Shown: positions 24,821 through 31,984 of the stretch, in pieces
How the letters are laid out: every line of letters starts with the position of its first letter
Numbering within the stretch: the first letter of the stretch is position 1
Assembly (NCBI RefSeq): GCF_000376985.1
Contig: NZ_AQYA01000037.1
Location: forward strand, 1 to 64,000
Reading direction: 5' to 3'
DNA length: 64,000 nt
DNA from: Streptococcus henryi DSM 19005
GTDB taxonomy: Bacteria > Bacillota > Bacilli > Lactobacillales > Streptococcaceae
Notes under the pieces: generated by a model
What the model was told of the DNA's origin: nothing
Database searches by the model: none
The model's input: only the letters and a program-made list of their open reading frames with translations
Position numbers and translations under genes: made by a program

Positions 24821-25999
24821 ATGTCTAGAAAAATGAATTTTGTAATGATTTCACCGCATTTCCCAGCCAACTTTGAAACATTTGCTGTTCGTTTACATGA
24901 AGCAGGTTTTAACACATTGGGAATTGCAGATACACCATATCATGAACTATCTGAAGGCTTGCGCAACAATTTAACAGAATACTATAAAGTAGATGATATG
25001 GAAGATTACGATCAAGTCTATCGTGCGGTAGCTTACTTTGCCCACAAGTATGGTCGTATCGACCGCATCGAGTCACACAATGAATACTGGTTGGAGTTGG
25101 ATGCTAAATTACGTACGGACTTTAATGTCTTTGGTTATAAAAATGAAGACATGCTCTCTATCAAGACAAAACGTCAAATGAAGGAAATCTTCCGTGACCA
25201 TGGCTTGAAAGTAGCAGCGGGGGATGTTTTCCATTCTGACGATGAAGCTCGTAAATTAGCTAAAAAACTTAAATTCCCAGTAATCATTAAACCAAACTCA
25301 GGTGTTGGTGCTTCTGATACTTATAAAATCAAGTCTAAAGAAGAGCTCGAAGACTTCTTTGGATATAAAACTGAAGGTGTTGAGTACATCATGGAAGAGT
25401 TTATTGATGGCGATATTGTCACTTTTGACGGTTTAACTGACCATGAAGGAAACATCGTCTTCTACTCAAGTCTTGAATACTCAGAAGCTGTCCTTGATAC
25501 TGTTGAAAAAGACGGGGATATGTTCTACTATGTTCCTCGTGAAATTTCAGATGAATTGGTTAAACTTGGTAAAGTCTGTGTTGAGGCCTTCAATGTTAAA
25601 GAACGTTTCTTCCACTTTGAATTCTTCCGTGTTAAAAAGACTAAAGAACTCATGGCCCTTGAAGTTAACTGCCGTCCGCCAGGTGGTTTGACAATTGATA
25701 TGTGGAATTATTCAAACGACTTTGATGTCTTCCGTGAGTATGCAAACATCGTTAGAGATAACCTTTTTGAAGCAGAAATTTTGCGCCCCTACAATGTTGT
25801 CTATATTTCACGTAAAGCTAACCAAAATTATGTTAATAGCCTTGATGCAGTTTGGGAACATTTTGGAGATAAAATTATTTCTATCCAATCTGTACCTGGT
25901 GTATTTGCTAAAATCATGGGTGAAAATGGTATCCTCGCACGTACACAGACAATGGAAGAAATGCGTGAGCTAGTTAAATTTGCTCAGGCAAAGAACTAA
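24821..25999 (+). CDS. ATP-grasp family carboxylate-amine ligase, substrate unknown
   Basis: This 392-residue ATP-grasp enzyme has an N-terminal pre-ATP-grasp domain (MNFVMISPHFPANFETFAVR). The nucleotide loop PVIIKPNSGVGASDTYK is near residue 155 and the metal-binding MALEVNCRPPGG is at about 282-293. Such enzymes join a carboxylate to an amine (or other nucleophile) through an acyl phosphate, as in dipeptide, biotin-carboxylase-like and D-Ala ligases. The substrate cannot be read. A putative esterase lies 250 bp downstream in the same direction with a repeat element between. Two CodY-like boxes precede the promoter, hinting at a role in amino-acid or nitrogen limitation. Confidence 0.82.
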   Translation: MSRKMNFVMISPHFPANFETFAVRLHEAGFNTLGIADTPYHELSEGLRNNLTEYYKVDDMEDYDQVYRAVAYFAHKYGRIDRIESHNEYWLELDAKLRTDFNVFGYKNEDMLSIKTKRQMKEIFRDHGLKVAAGDVFHSDDEARKLAKKLKFPVIIKPNSGVGASDTYKIKSKEELEDFFGYKTEGVEYIMEEFIDGDIVTFDGLTDHEGNIVFYSSLEYSEAVLDTVEKDGDMFYYVPREISDELVKLGKVCVEAFNVKERFFHFEFFRVKKTKELMALEVNCRPPGGLTIDMWNYSNDFDVFREYANIVRDNLFEAEILRPYNVVYISRKANQNYVNSLDAVWEHFGDKIISIQSVPGVFAKIMGENGILARTQTMEEMRELVKFAQAKN

Positions 26000-26008
26000 A
26001 GAGTGTTA

Positions 26009-26109
26009 TAGTCAATGAATTAGCTTTGAGACAAGGAACAGAGGCGAAGACAGTACTGGAGTACGGCAAGCCGATAGTGACGATATATCAAAGCTAATTC
26101 AAATGACTA
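26009..26109. repeat. Dispersed streptococcal repeat with terminal inverted repeats
   Basis: About 100 bp with imperfect termini (TAGTCAATGAATTAGCTTTGA and, inverted, TAGTCATTTGAATTAGCTTTGA) and a core AGTACTGGAGTACGGCAAG shared with the elements at 30869, 47289 and 63283. It is non-coding and lies between the ATP-grasp and esterase genes. MITE/BOX-like by layout. Confidence 0.7.
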
Positions 26110-26249
26110 AAGTAGCCTTGTTTTCATTGATACTAGTCACAGATTTAGGAAGATTTTAGAGAAAGGTTAGGAAGGTTTAAAGAGAGATAGGAACTTCGTT
26201 CTTACTATCGCAGATTGAAGTCTCTTGATAAACTTGAAAAAAATAAGAT

Positions 26250-27002
26250 ATGAAATTTGAAAGAAGAAGTCACTGGTCAGGCGAGCTTGGTCAGGAAATG
26301 TATTTTAATGTTTACGGTCATGCTGGTAAGCCAGTAATTGTTTTTCCATCTTCAGGTGGTAGCCAAAATGAATATGGTGATTTTGGTATGATTGAGGCCT
26401 GTAAAGACTTTATCGACCGTGGTATGGTAAAATTTTATACACCAGATTCTTATGATAAAGAGTCTTGGTTGAGCGAGTGGAAGAGTGGTCATGATATGGC
26501 GCTTGCTCACGAGGCATATGATCGCTACATTGTTAACGAGCTCGTACCTCTTATTCGTTATGAATCAAACTGGCAAGGTGGCATGATGGCTACAGGATGT
26601 TCAATGGGAGCTTTCCACACGGTTAATTTTGCTCTTCGCCATCCAGATTTATTTGATGTATCAGTCGCACTTTCAGGTGTTTATGATGCTCGTTTCTTTA
26701 CTGGTGATTATTATGGTGATCCCGTTGTTTACTACAATTCTCCAATTGATTTTCTTTGGAACCAAGGGGATTCATGGTTCTTGGATCGCTATCGTCAAAA
26801 CCGCTTTATCGTGGCTGTTGGTCAAGGTGCCTGGGAAGGTCCCCACATTGCGGATACTATTCGCTTGAAAGAAGCTTTTGAAGCGAAATCAATCCCAGGA
26901 TGGTTTGATTTCTGGGGTGATGATGTTGCACATGATTGGGATTGGTGGCGTGTCCAAATGCCATTCTTCCTCGGTAAACTGGAAGAAGAAGGTCGTATCT
27001 AA
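26250..27002 (+). CDS. Alpha/beta-fold esterase (esterase D-like)
   Basis: This 250-residue soluble hydrolase has the nucleophile motif GCSMGAF with the serine at about residue 118, an oxyanion-region segment FPSSGGSQNEYGDFG near the N-terminus, and a C-terminal histidine in DVAHDWDWWRVQMP. It belongs to the putative esterase family with esterase D/Fes-type folds, which cleave small acyl or phenolic esters. No strong ribosome site precedes the ATG. Its neighbour is an ATP-grasp ligase; a make-and-release pair is possible but is only inference. Confidence 0.78.
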   Translation: MKFERRSHWSGELGQEMYFNVYGHAGKPVIVFPSSGGSQNEYGDFGMIEACKDFIDRGMVKFYTPDSYDKESWLSEWKSGHDMALAHEAYDRYIVNELVPLIRYESNWQGGMMATGCSMGAFHTVNFALRHPDLFDVSVALSGVYDARFFTGDYYGDPVVYYNSPIDFLWNQGDSWFLDRYRQNRFIVAVGQGAWEGPHIADTIRLKEAFEAKSIPGWFDFWGDDVAHDWDWWRVQMPFFLGKLEEEGRI

Positions 27003-27149
27003 GACTGTCATATTTAAGGAGTCAGGTATTATACTTGACTCTTTTTTCTGTGAGCCCTATTTCAAAGTATTCAGTAGTAAATGGTAGGTATATAAAAGTA
27101 GTACAGTTGTGGCGAATTGAAATTCTGTTTCATAAAATTCTCTTTTCTG

Positions 27150-27158
27150 TGATATAAT
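27150..27158 (+). promoter_or_regulatory. Extended -10 promoter giving a leaderless GNAT mRNA
   Basis: TGATATAAT at 27150-27158, then AGTGTT and ATG at 27165. Expected +1 is the A of the start codon; no Shine-Dalgarno. Confidence 0.68.
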
Positions 27159-27164
27159 AGTGTT

Positions 27165-27719
27165 ATGGATATTTGGGTAGCCTTTGGTCGCTATGCTAAA
27201 GTTGAAACAGAATGTATGTTATTGCGCCCTTTTTCATTTGATGATAGCGATGATTTTTATGAGATAACTTCTAATCCTGATAACTTGACTTATATTTTTC
27301 CAAGTCAGGCTAGTCAGGAGGAAAGTGATTTTCTTTTAGTGCATTATTTTTTAAAGGAACCACTAGGTGTTTGGGCTATTGAAGATAAGAATAGCGGAAA
27401 GATGATTGGTTCAATTCGCTTTGAGAATATTGACTTATCTGCTAAAACGGCTGAAATTGGATATTTTTTACATCGTTCATTTTGGCAGCAGGGCTTGATG
27501 ACAGAATGTCTAAAAACAATCACTTTTATGGCATTTCAAGTTTTTGGTTTCAAACAGCTCAGCATTATTGCTCATAAGGAAAATGTGGCAAGTCAGAAAG
27601 TAGCTATGAAGTCTGGTTATAGCTTGAAGCGCCGATTTAAAGGGAGCGACCGTTATACCCGAAAAATGAGAGAATATGTGGCCTATCAGATGACAGTCAT
27701 GGAGTATCGTTATGAGTAA
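27165..27719 (+). CDS. GNAT acetyltransferase, RimJ/RimL-like
   Basis: This 184-residue GNAT resembles the protein at 9578. It has a RimJ/L-type beginning (VETECMLLRPFSFDDSDDF) and an acetyl-CoA loop region FWQQGLMTECLKTI. The likely role is protein N-terminal or small-molecule acetylation, target unknown. It overlaps the following regulator gene by eight bases, implying coupling, and the ATG is predicted to be leaderless. It heads a run continuing through the DRTGG-CBS protein, map and yihY with little or no spacing. Confidence 0.78.
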   Translation: MDIWVAFGRYAKVETECMLLRPFSFDDSDDFYEITSNPDNLTYIFPSQASQEESDFLLVHYFLKEPLGVWAIEDKNSGKMIGSIRFENIDLSAKTAEIGYFLHRSFWQQGLMTECLKTITFMAFQVFGFKQLSIIAHKENVASQKVAMKSGYSLKRRFKGSDRYTRKMREYVAYQMTVMEYRYE

Positions 27720-28995
27720 GCATCAGGAAATTTTAAATTATTTGGAAAATTTAGCGGTTGGAAAACGCGTCAGTGTTCGCAGTATTTCTAATCATTTAAA
27801 AGTCAGCGATGGGACGGCCTATCGTGCCATTAAGGAAGCTGAGAATCGTGGGATTGTTGAGACTCGACCTCGTAGCGGTACTGTTCGCGTAGAGCAAAAA
27901 GCTAAGGTGCGTATTGATAAGCTTACTTATGCTGAAATTGCACGTATCAGTGATTCTGAGGTGTTAGCTGGTCAAGCTGGTTTGGGACATGAATTCAGTA
28001 AATTTTCTATCGGAGCCATGACGCGTCAGAATATCAGCCGTTATCTGGTTAAAGGTGGCTTGCTGATTGTCGGTGACCGTGAAAATATTCAGTTATTGGC
28101 TTTGGAAAATCATAATGCTATCTTGGTGACAGGTGGTTTTCCTGTGTCAAACCGGGTGATTAGAATGGCTGATAGTCAAGGAATACCGGTTATGGTTACT
28201 CATTATGATACCTTTACAGTTGCGACTATGATTAACCATGCCCTCTCAAATGTCCGCATTAAAACAGATTTGAAGACTGTTGATCAAGTTTACCAAAATC
28301 TGTTTGATTATGGTTTTTTACGAGATGTGGCTACGGTAAAAGATTTTCATAATCTGATTAAGCAAAGTAAAAATGTTCGTTTCCCAGTCATTGATGGGGA
28401 AAACAAGTTGGTCGGGTTGGTCAGTATGCGTGATGTCGTCGGACACGAAGCACACACTGTACTCAAAGATGTCATGACGGTAAATCCCATCATTGCCAAA
28501 CCTAATATGAGTCTTGCTAATATCAGTCAAAAAATGATTTTTGAAGACTTAAACATGCTACCTGTTGTTAATGACGATCTGACAGTGGTGGGTGTCATCA
28601 CCCGTCGACAAGCTATGGAAAATATGCCAAACTTCCAGCACAATAATCTTTATACTTATAGTGACCAAATGCTGTCGAATTTGAGGGTAGAAGATGGTCA
28701 GTTTCAATTCATCGTGGAACCAGCTATGATTGATCAGGCAGGGAGTCTTGCACAGGGTGTACTAACTGAGTTTCTTAAGGAAATCTGTCTACGTGTCTTG
28801 ACGAAAAAGAACCAAAAGAATATCATAATAGAACAGATGATGATATACTTTTTGCAGGCTGTCCAAATTGATGATTGCCTGACAATTAAACCTAAAATCA
28901 TCACAGAGAGCCGAAAGAGCTCAACATTAGACTTTGAAGTCTATTTAGAAAATCAAATTGTTGCAAAAGCAATTGTGACAACAAAAATTAATTAA
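27712..28995 (+). CDS. HTH-DRTGG-CBS-HotDog regulator (YtoI-like)
   Basis: This 427-residue protein has four parts. An N-terminal helix-turn-helix (about 15-60, VRSISNHLKVSDGTAYRAIK) is followed by a DRTGG domain (about 70-185). Two CBS motifs (about 195-305, FPVIDGENKLVGLVSMRD and LPVVNDDLTVVGVITRRQ) and a C-terminal HotDog-like domain complete it. This matches B. subtilis YtoI and streptococcal homologues, thought to sense an adenine nucleotide or acyl-CoA-type ligand; the target is unknown. It is embedded in a tight run between a GNAT and map. Confidence 0.82.
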   Translation: MSKHQEILNYLENLAVGKRVSVRSISNHLKVSDGTAYRAIKEAENRGIVETRPRSGTVRVEQKAKVRIDKLTYAEIARISDSEVLAGQAGLGHEFSKFSIGAMTRQNISRYLVKGGLLIVGDRENIQLLALENHNAILVTGGFPVSNRVIRMADSQGIPVMVTHYDTFTVATMINHALSNVRIKTDLKTVDQVYQNLFDYGFLRDVATVKDFHNLIKQSKNVRFPVIDGENKLVGLVSMRDVVGHEAHTVLKDVMTVNPIIAKPNMSLANISQKMIFEDLNMLPVVNDDLTVVGVITRRQAMENMPNFQHNNLYTYSDQMLSNLRVEDGQFQFIVEPAMIDQAGSLAQGVLTEFLKEICLRVLTKKNQKNIIIEQMMIYFLQAVQIDDCLTIKPKIITESRKSSTLDFEVYLENQIVAKAIVTTKIN

Positions 28996-29030
28996 TGGGG
29001 CATTGCCCATCGAAGGAGAAATTTAGATAC

Positions 29031-29891
29031 ATGATTACTTTAAAATCAGCGCGTGAAATTGAAGCTATGGATCGTGCAGGAGATTTCCTTGCAAGCATTC
29101 ATATTGGTTTACGTGACCTTATTAAACCAGGTGTTGACATGTGGGAGGTTGAAGAATACGTTCGCCGTCGTTGTAAAGAAGCAAACGTTCTCCCTTTGCA
29201 AATTGGTGTGGATGGGCATATTATGGACTATCCCTATGCAACTTGTTGTGGTTTGAATGATGAAGTAGCGCATGCTTTTCCGCGTCATTATATTTTAAAA
29301 GAAGGCGATTTGCTAAAAGTTGATATGGTTTTGTCTGAGCCACTTGATAAATCAGTGGTTGATGTATCAAAATTAGACTTTAACAATGTTGCTTTGATGA
29401 AAAAATATACAGAACCTTACCAAGGTGGCCTTGCTGATTCATGTTGGGCTTATGCAGTTGGTGAAGTTTCAGAAGAAGTTAAAAACCTTATGGACGTCAC
29501 AAAAGAAGCTATGTATATTGGTATTGAGAAAGCTGTCATTGGTAACCGTATTGGTGACATTGGTGCAGCAATTCAAGAATATGCTGAAAGTCGCGGATAT
29601 GGTGTCGTTCGTGATTTAGTAGGACACGGCGTTGGTCCAACAATGCATGAAGAACCAATGGTTCCTAACTATGGTACAGCAGGACGTGGTTTGCGTCTTC
29701 GTGAAGGAATGGTTCTTACTATTGAACCAATGATTAATACAGGAACATGGGAAATTGATACAGACATGAAAACTGGCTGGGCACATAAAACCCTTGACGG
29801 TGGACTTTCTTGTCAATATGAACATCAATTTGTCATCACCAAAGATGGTCCAGTTATCTTGACCAGCCAAGGAGAAGAAAGAACATATTAA
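29031..29891 (+). CDS. map: Type I methionine aminopeptidase
   Basis: This 286-residue enzyme removes the initiator methionine from nascent proteins. Metal ligands occur in the expected blocks (LKVDMV, VGHGVGPTMHEEP, LTIEPMI, YEHQFVIT). An insertion at about residues 110-145 makes it longer than the E. coli enzyme, as in other streptococci. The open frame reaches back to 28995, but ATG 29031 behind AAGGAGA gives the conserved MITLKSAREIEAMDRAG start. It lies just downstream of the YtoI-like gene and just upstream of yihY. Confidence 0.93.
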   Translation: MITLKSAREIEAMDRAGDFLASIHIGLRDLIKPGVDMWEVEEYVRRRCKEANVLPLQIGVDGHIMDYPYATCCGLNDEVAHAFPRHYILKEGDLLKVDMVLSEPLDKSVVDVSKLDFNNVALMKKYTEPYQGGLADSCWAYAVGEVSEEVKNLMDVTKEAMYIGIEKAVIGNRIGDIGAAIQEYAESRGYGVVRDLVGHGVGPTMHEEPMVPNYGTAGRGLRLREGMVLTIEPMINTGTWEIDTDMKTGWAHKTLDGGLSCQYEHQFVITKDGPVILTSQGEERTY

Positions 29892-29892
29892 G

Positions 29893-30837
29893 ATGAATCG
29901 TAAGCGACTGCTAGATAAGCTCTGGGAAAAATTAGAATGGCCGCCATTGCAGGTCTACCTCAAACATTATCGCAGTGCGGAGGTGGATTTATCTGCCATA
30001 GCGGTCGCCTATTACCTCTTATTGACCGCCTTTCCTTTAATTGTTATCGCGGCAAATATCTTTCCCTACTTTAATATCAACATTACAGATTTACTAGCAT
30101 TAATGAAGCAAAATCTGCCTTCGAATATCTATAAATCGGTATCCGCAATCACAATAAATATTTTCTCCAAACCCTCAAGTTCGATATTGGGAGTGGCTAC
30201 ATTGACAGGGCTGTGGACAATGACTAAATCATTGACCTCCCTTCAAAAAGCTATTAATAAAGCATATGGTGTTTCACAACATAGGGATTTTGTGATTGGT
30301 CGCTTGGTTGGAGTTCTGGCTAGCCTCCTAATCCTCTTCCTTTTGACCTTTGTTTTGCTCTTTTCGACTTTTTCAAAAGCTGCGCTACAAGTTCTCAATG
30401 CTCGTTATGATTTGAGTGATACCATTTCAGATATTGTCCTGAATCTCGCTCAACCAGTAACGATACTTACCATTGTTGGCGGTTTGATGGTACTTTACTT
30501 TATTCTGCCAAATGTTCGTATAAAAAGGCTGCGCTATATTTTGCCAGGTACTATCTTTACTGCAGTAGTCATCGTCTTTTTAAATAGCATGTTTAGCAAT
30601 TACATTATGCGAAATTTTGAACGCATGGTTGACTTGAAAACCTTTGGTTCGGTGGTCATCTTTGTACTGATGGTTTGGTTTATTTTCCTTGCACACATTT
30701 TGATTTTCGGTGCTGTTTTCAATGCAACATATCAAGAATTAAAACTTGGAAAATTAGAAAGTCGACGAGGAGATGTCCTTTCGATTATTCAAAATCGTAA
30801 ACAACACAGTCATACACATCATAAAACAAAAAAATGA
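29893..30837 (+). CDS. YihY/BrkB family membrane protein
   Basis: This 314-residue integral membrane protein has about six helices. It contains the family's opening segment (SAEVDLSAIAVAYYLLLTAF) and the central motif GLWTMTKSLTSLQKAINKAY. Members are called virulence factor BrkB or YihY, but a molecular function is not established. It starts one base after the map stop, so it is cotranscribed. A terminator follows. Confidence 0.85.
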   Translation: MNRKRLLDKLWEKLEWPPLQVYLKHYRSAEVDLSAIAVAYYLLLTAFPLIVIAANIFPYFNINITDLLALMKQNLPSNIYKSVSAITINIFSKPSSSILGVATLTGLWTMTKSLTSLQKAINKAYGVSQHRDFVIGRLVGVLASLLILFLLTFVLLFSTFSKAALQVLNARYDLSDTISDIVLNLAQPVTILTIVGGLMVLYFILPNVRIKRLRYILPGTIFTAVVIVFLNSMFSNYIMRNFERMVDLKTFGSVVIFVLMVWFIFLAHILIFGAVFNATYQELKLGKLESRRGDVLSIIQNRKQHSHTHHKTKK

Positions 30838-30866
30838 GCGTTATTTTCTAAGCGTTCATTTTTTGT
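30830..30866 (+). terminator. Terminator after yihY
   Basis: AATGAGCGTTA, loop TTTTC, TAAGCGTTCATTTTTT, overlapping the yihY stop. Confidence 0.82.
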
Positions 30867-30868
30867 GA

Positions 30869-30971
30869 TACTCTTTTAAAATCAAAATGATAGACGTCAG
30901 TTTCGACTTGCCCTACCCTAGTACTGCCTTGGTCTCGCTTCCTCATCTGACTTTGATTTTATTTGAGTTTG
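30869..30971. repeat. Dispersed streptococcal repeat, copy 2
   Basis: Bounded by ACTCTTTTAAAATCAAAATG and the inverted CTGACTTTGATTTTATTTGA. The core GACTTGCCCTACCCTAGTAC is nearly identical to the copy at 63283 and related to those at 26009 and 47289. It lies directly upstream of the queT promoter. Confidence 0.72.
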
Positions 30972-30973
30972 AC

Positions 30974-31002
30974 TTGGAAAGTGTTGATATTTTTGCTATA
31001 AT
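30974..31002 (+). promoter_or_regulatory. Promoter of queT
   Basis: TTGGAA at 30974-30979, 17-base spacer and TATAAT at 30997-31002 preceded by TGC. Expected +1 is about 31009, just before the riboswitch. Confidence 0.75.
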
Positions 31003-31019
31003 AGGAAAGTTGTTTCGAG

Positions 31020-31120
31020 CAACCCTTGGTACTTGTATTCTTGAGAGGATGAAAAACTTTTAAGGATAAATTCCCCTTTGACCAAGCATATTATAGGTGA
31101 TAACAATCACTAAAGAGGAG
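31020..31120 (+). ncRNA. preQ1-II riboswitch
   Basis: The leader contains CTTGGTACTTG at 31025-31035, and then, after an inserted arm, GACCAAGCATATTATAGG and TGATAACAATCACTAAAGAG. The pairing CTTGGT/ACCAAG, the conserved CAAGCATATTA and the capped hairpin before GAGGAG are hallmarks of preQ1-II, a class found in Streptococcaceae. The final GAGGAG is the queT ribosome site, so preQ1 binding should hide it and switch translation off. Confidence 0.88.
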
Positions 31121-31125
31121 TCTAA

Positions 31126-31632
31126 ATGAAAAATTTTACTGTACGCGACTTTGTTCAAGTTGCACTAGTTGCAGCACTCTACATTGTTTTGACAATTACA
31201 CCACCACTTAATGCAATAAGTTATGGTGCTTATCAATTTCGAGTGTCTGAAATGCTTAACTTCACCGCCTTCTACAACCGTAAGTATATCATTGGTTTAA
31301 CACTGGGCTGTATGATTTCTAATTTCTACAGTTTTGGTTTGGTGGATGTTATCGTTGGTGGCGGATCAACCTTGGTCTTCGTAACGCTAGGTGTTATCCT
31401 GTTTGACTGTTTCAAGAAAGATTATTTGTTTAATGGTTTGTTTAACAAAGCATTCTTTTATTTCTCTTTCTTCTTTGCAGCATCAATGGTAACCGTTGCT
31501 ATCGAATTGTATTTCTTTGGTTCACCATTCTGGCTCACATGGTTCACAACAGCAGTTGGCGAATTAGCTTCACTTTTAATCGGTGCCCTTATTATGGATA
31601 AGTTGGGCAAGCGTATTGATTTGACCAAATAA
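31126..31632 (+). CDS. queT: Queuosine precursor transporter QueT (ECF S component)
   Basis: This 168-residue protein with five or six membrane helices belongs to the QueT (COG4708) family of substrate-binding S components of energy-coupling factor transporters. It imports a queuosine precursor such as preQ1 and would use the shared EcfAAT module encoded elsewhere. The preQ1-II riboswitch directly in front supports the assignment. The ATG follows GAGGAG within the riboswitch expression platform. Its terminator includes a nested hairpin. Partner in the pathway: queG at 18961. Confidence 0.92.
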   Translation: MKNFTVRDFVQVALVAALYIVLTITPPLNAISYGAYQFRVSEMLNFTAFYNRKYIIGLTLGCMISNFYSFGLVDVIVGGGSTLVFVTLGVILFDCFKKDYLFNGLFNKAFFYFSFFFAASMVTVAIELYFFGSPFWLTWFTTAVGELASLLIGALIMDKLGKRIDLTK

Positions 31633-31659
31633 AAAAACAAAAGTTGAGTTCAATAGATA

Positions 31660-31709
31660 AAAACTCCTAACCCTGAAAGCATCATTGATGCAAAGGCTAG
31701 GAGTTTTTG
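31660..31709 (+). terminator. Terminator after queT
   Basis: AAAACTCCTAACC ... GGCTAGGAGTTTTTG, with an inner GCATC/GATGC hairpin forming a branched or extended stem. Confidence 0.82.
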
Positions 31710-31935
31710 TGTACTTGTTGACGAAAGGTGATTAATCTTCTAGAGAGAATCATACTCTGCAAATTTTTCTATTTAAATGGAAGTTATTTACAATTTAAAT
31801 AATTAAACTCTTAGTAAGAGAGGGTTTAATTAAAGTATTTGCATCAGTCAAGTTGCTAGTCTTGTACCATTTTTTAAACTTCTCGTCATTGAAAACATTT
31901 ACACTAGTTTCAGCTCTGCCTTTTTCAAAAAAATG

Positions 31936-31944
31936 TGGTATAAT
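31936..31944 (+). promoter_or_regulatory. Extended -10 promoter of typA
   Basis: TGGTATAAT at 31936-31944, 41 bp before the typA ATG. Confidence 0.6.
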
Positions 31945-31984
31945 TCAAAAGTTAGAAACAAATTTTTATATAAACGAGGAAACA

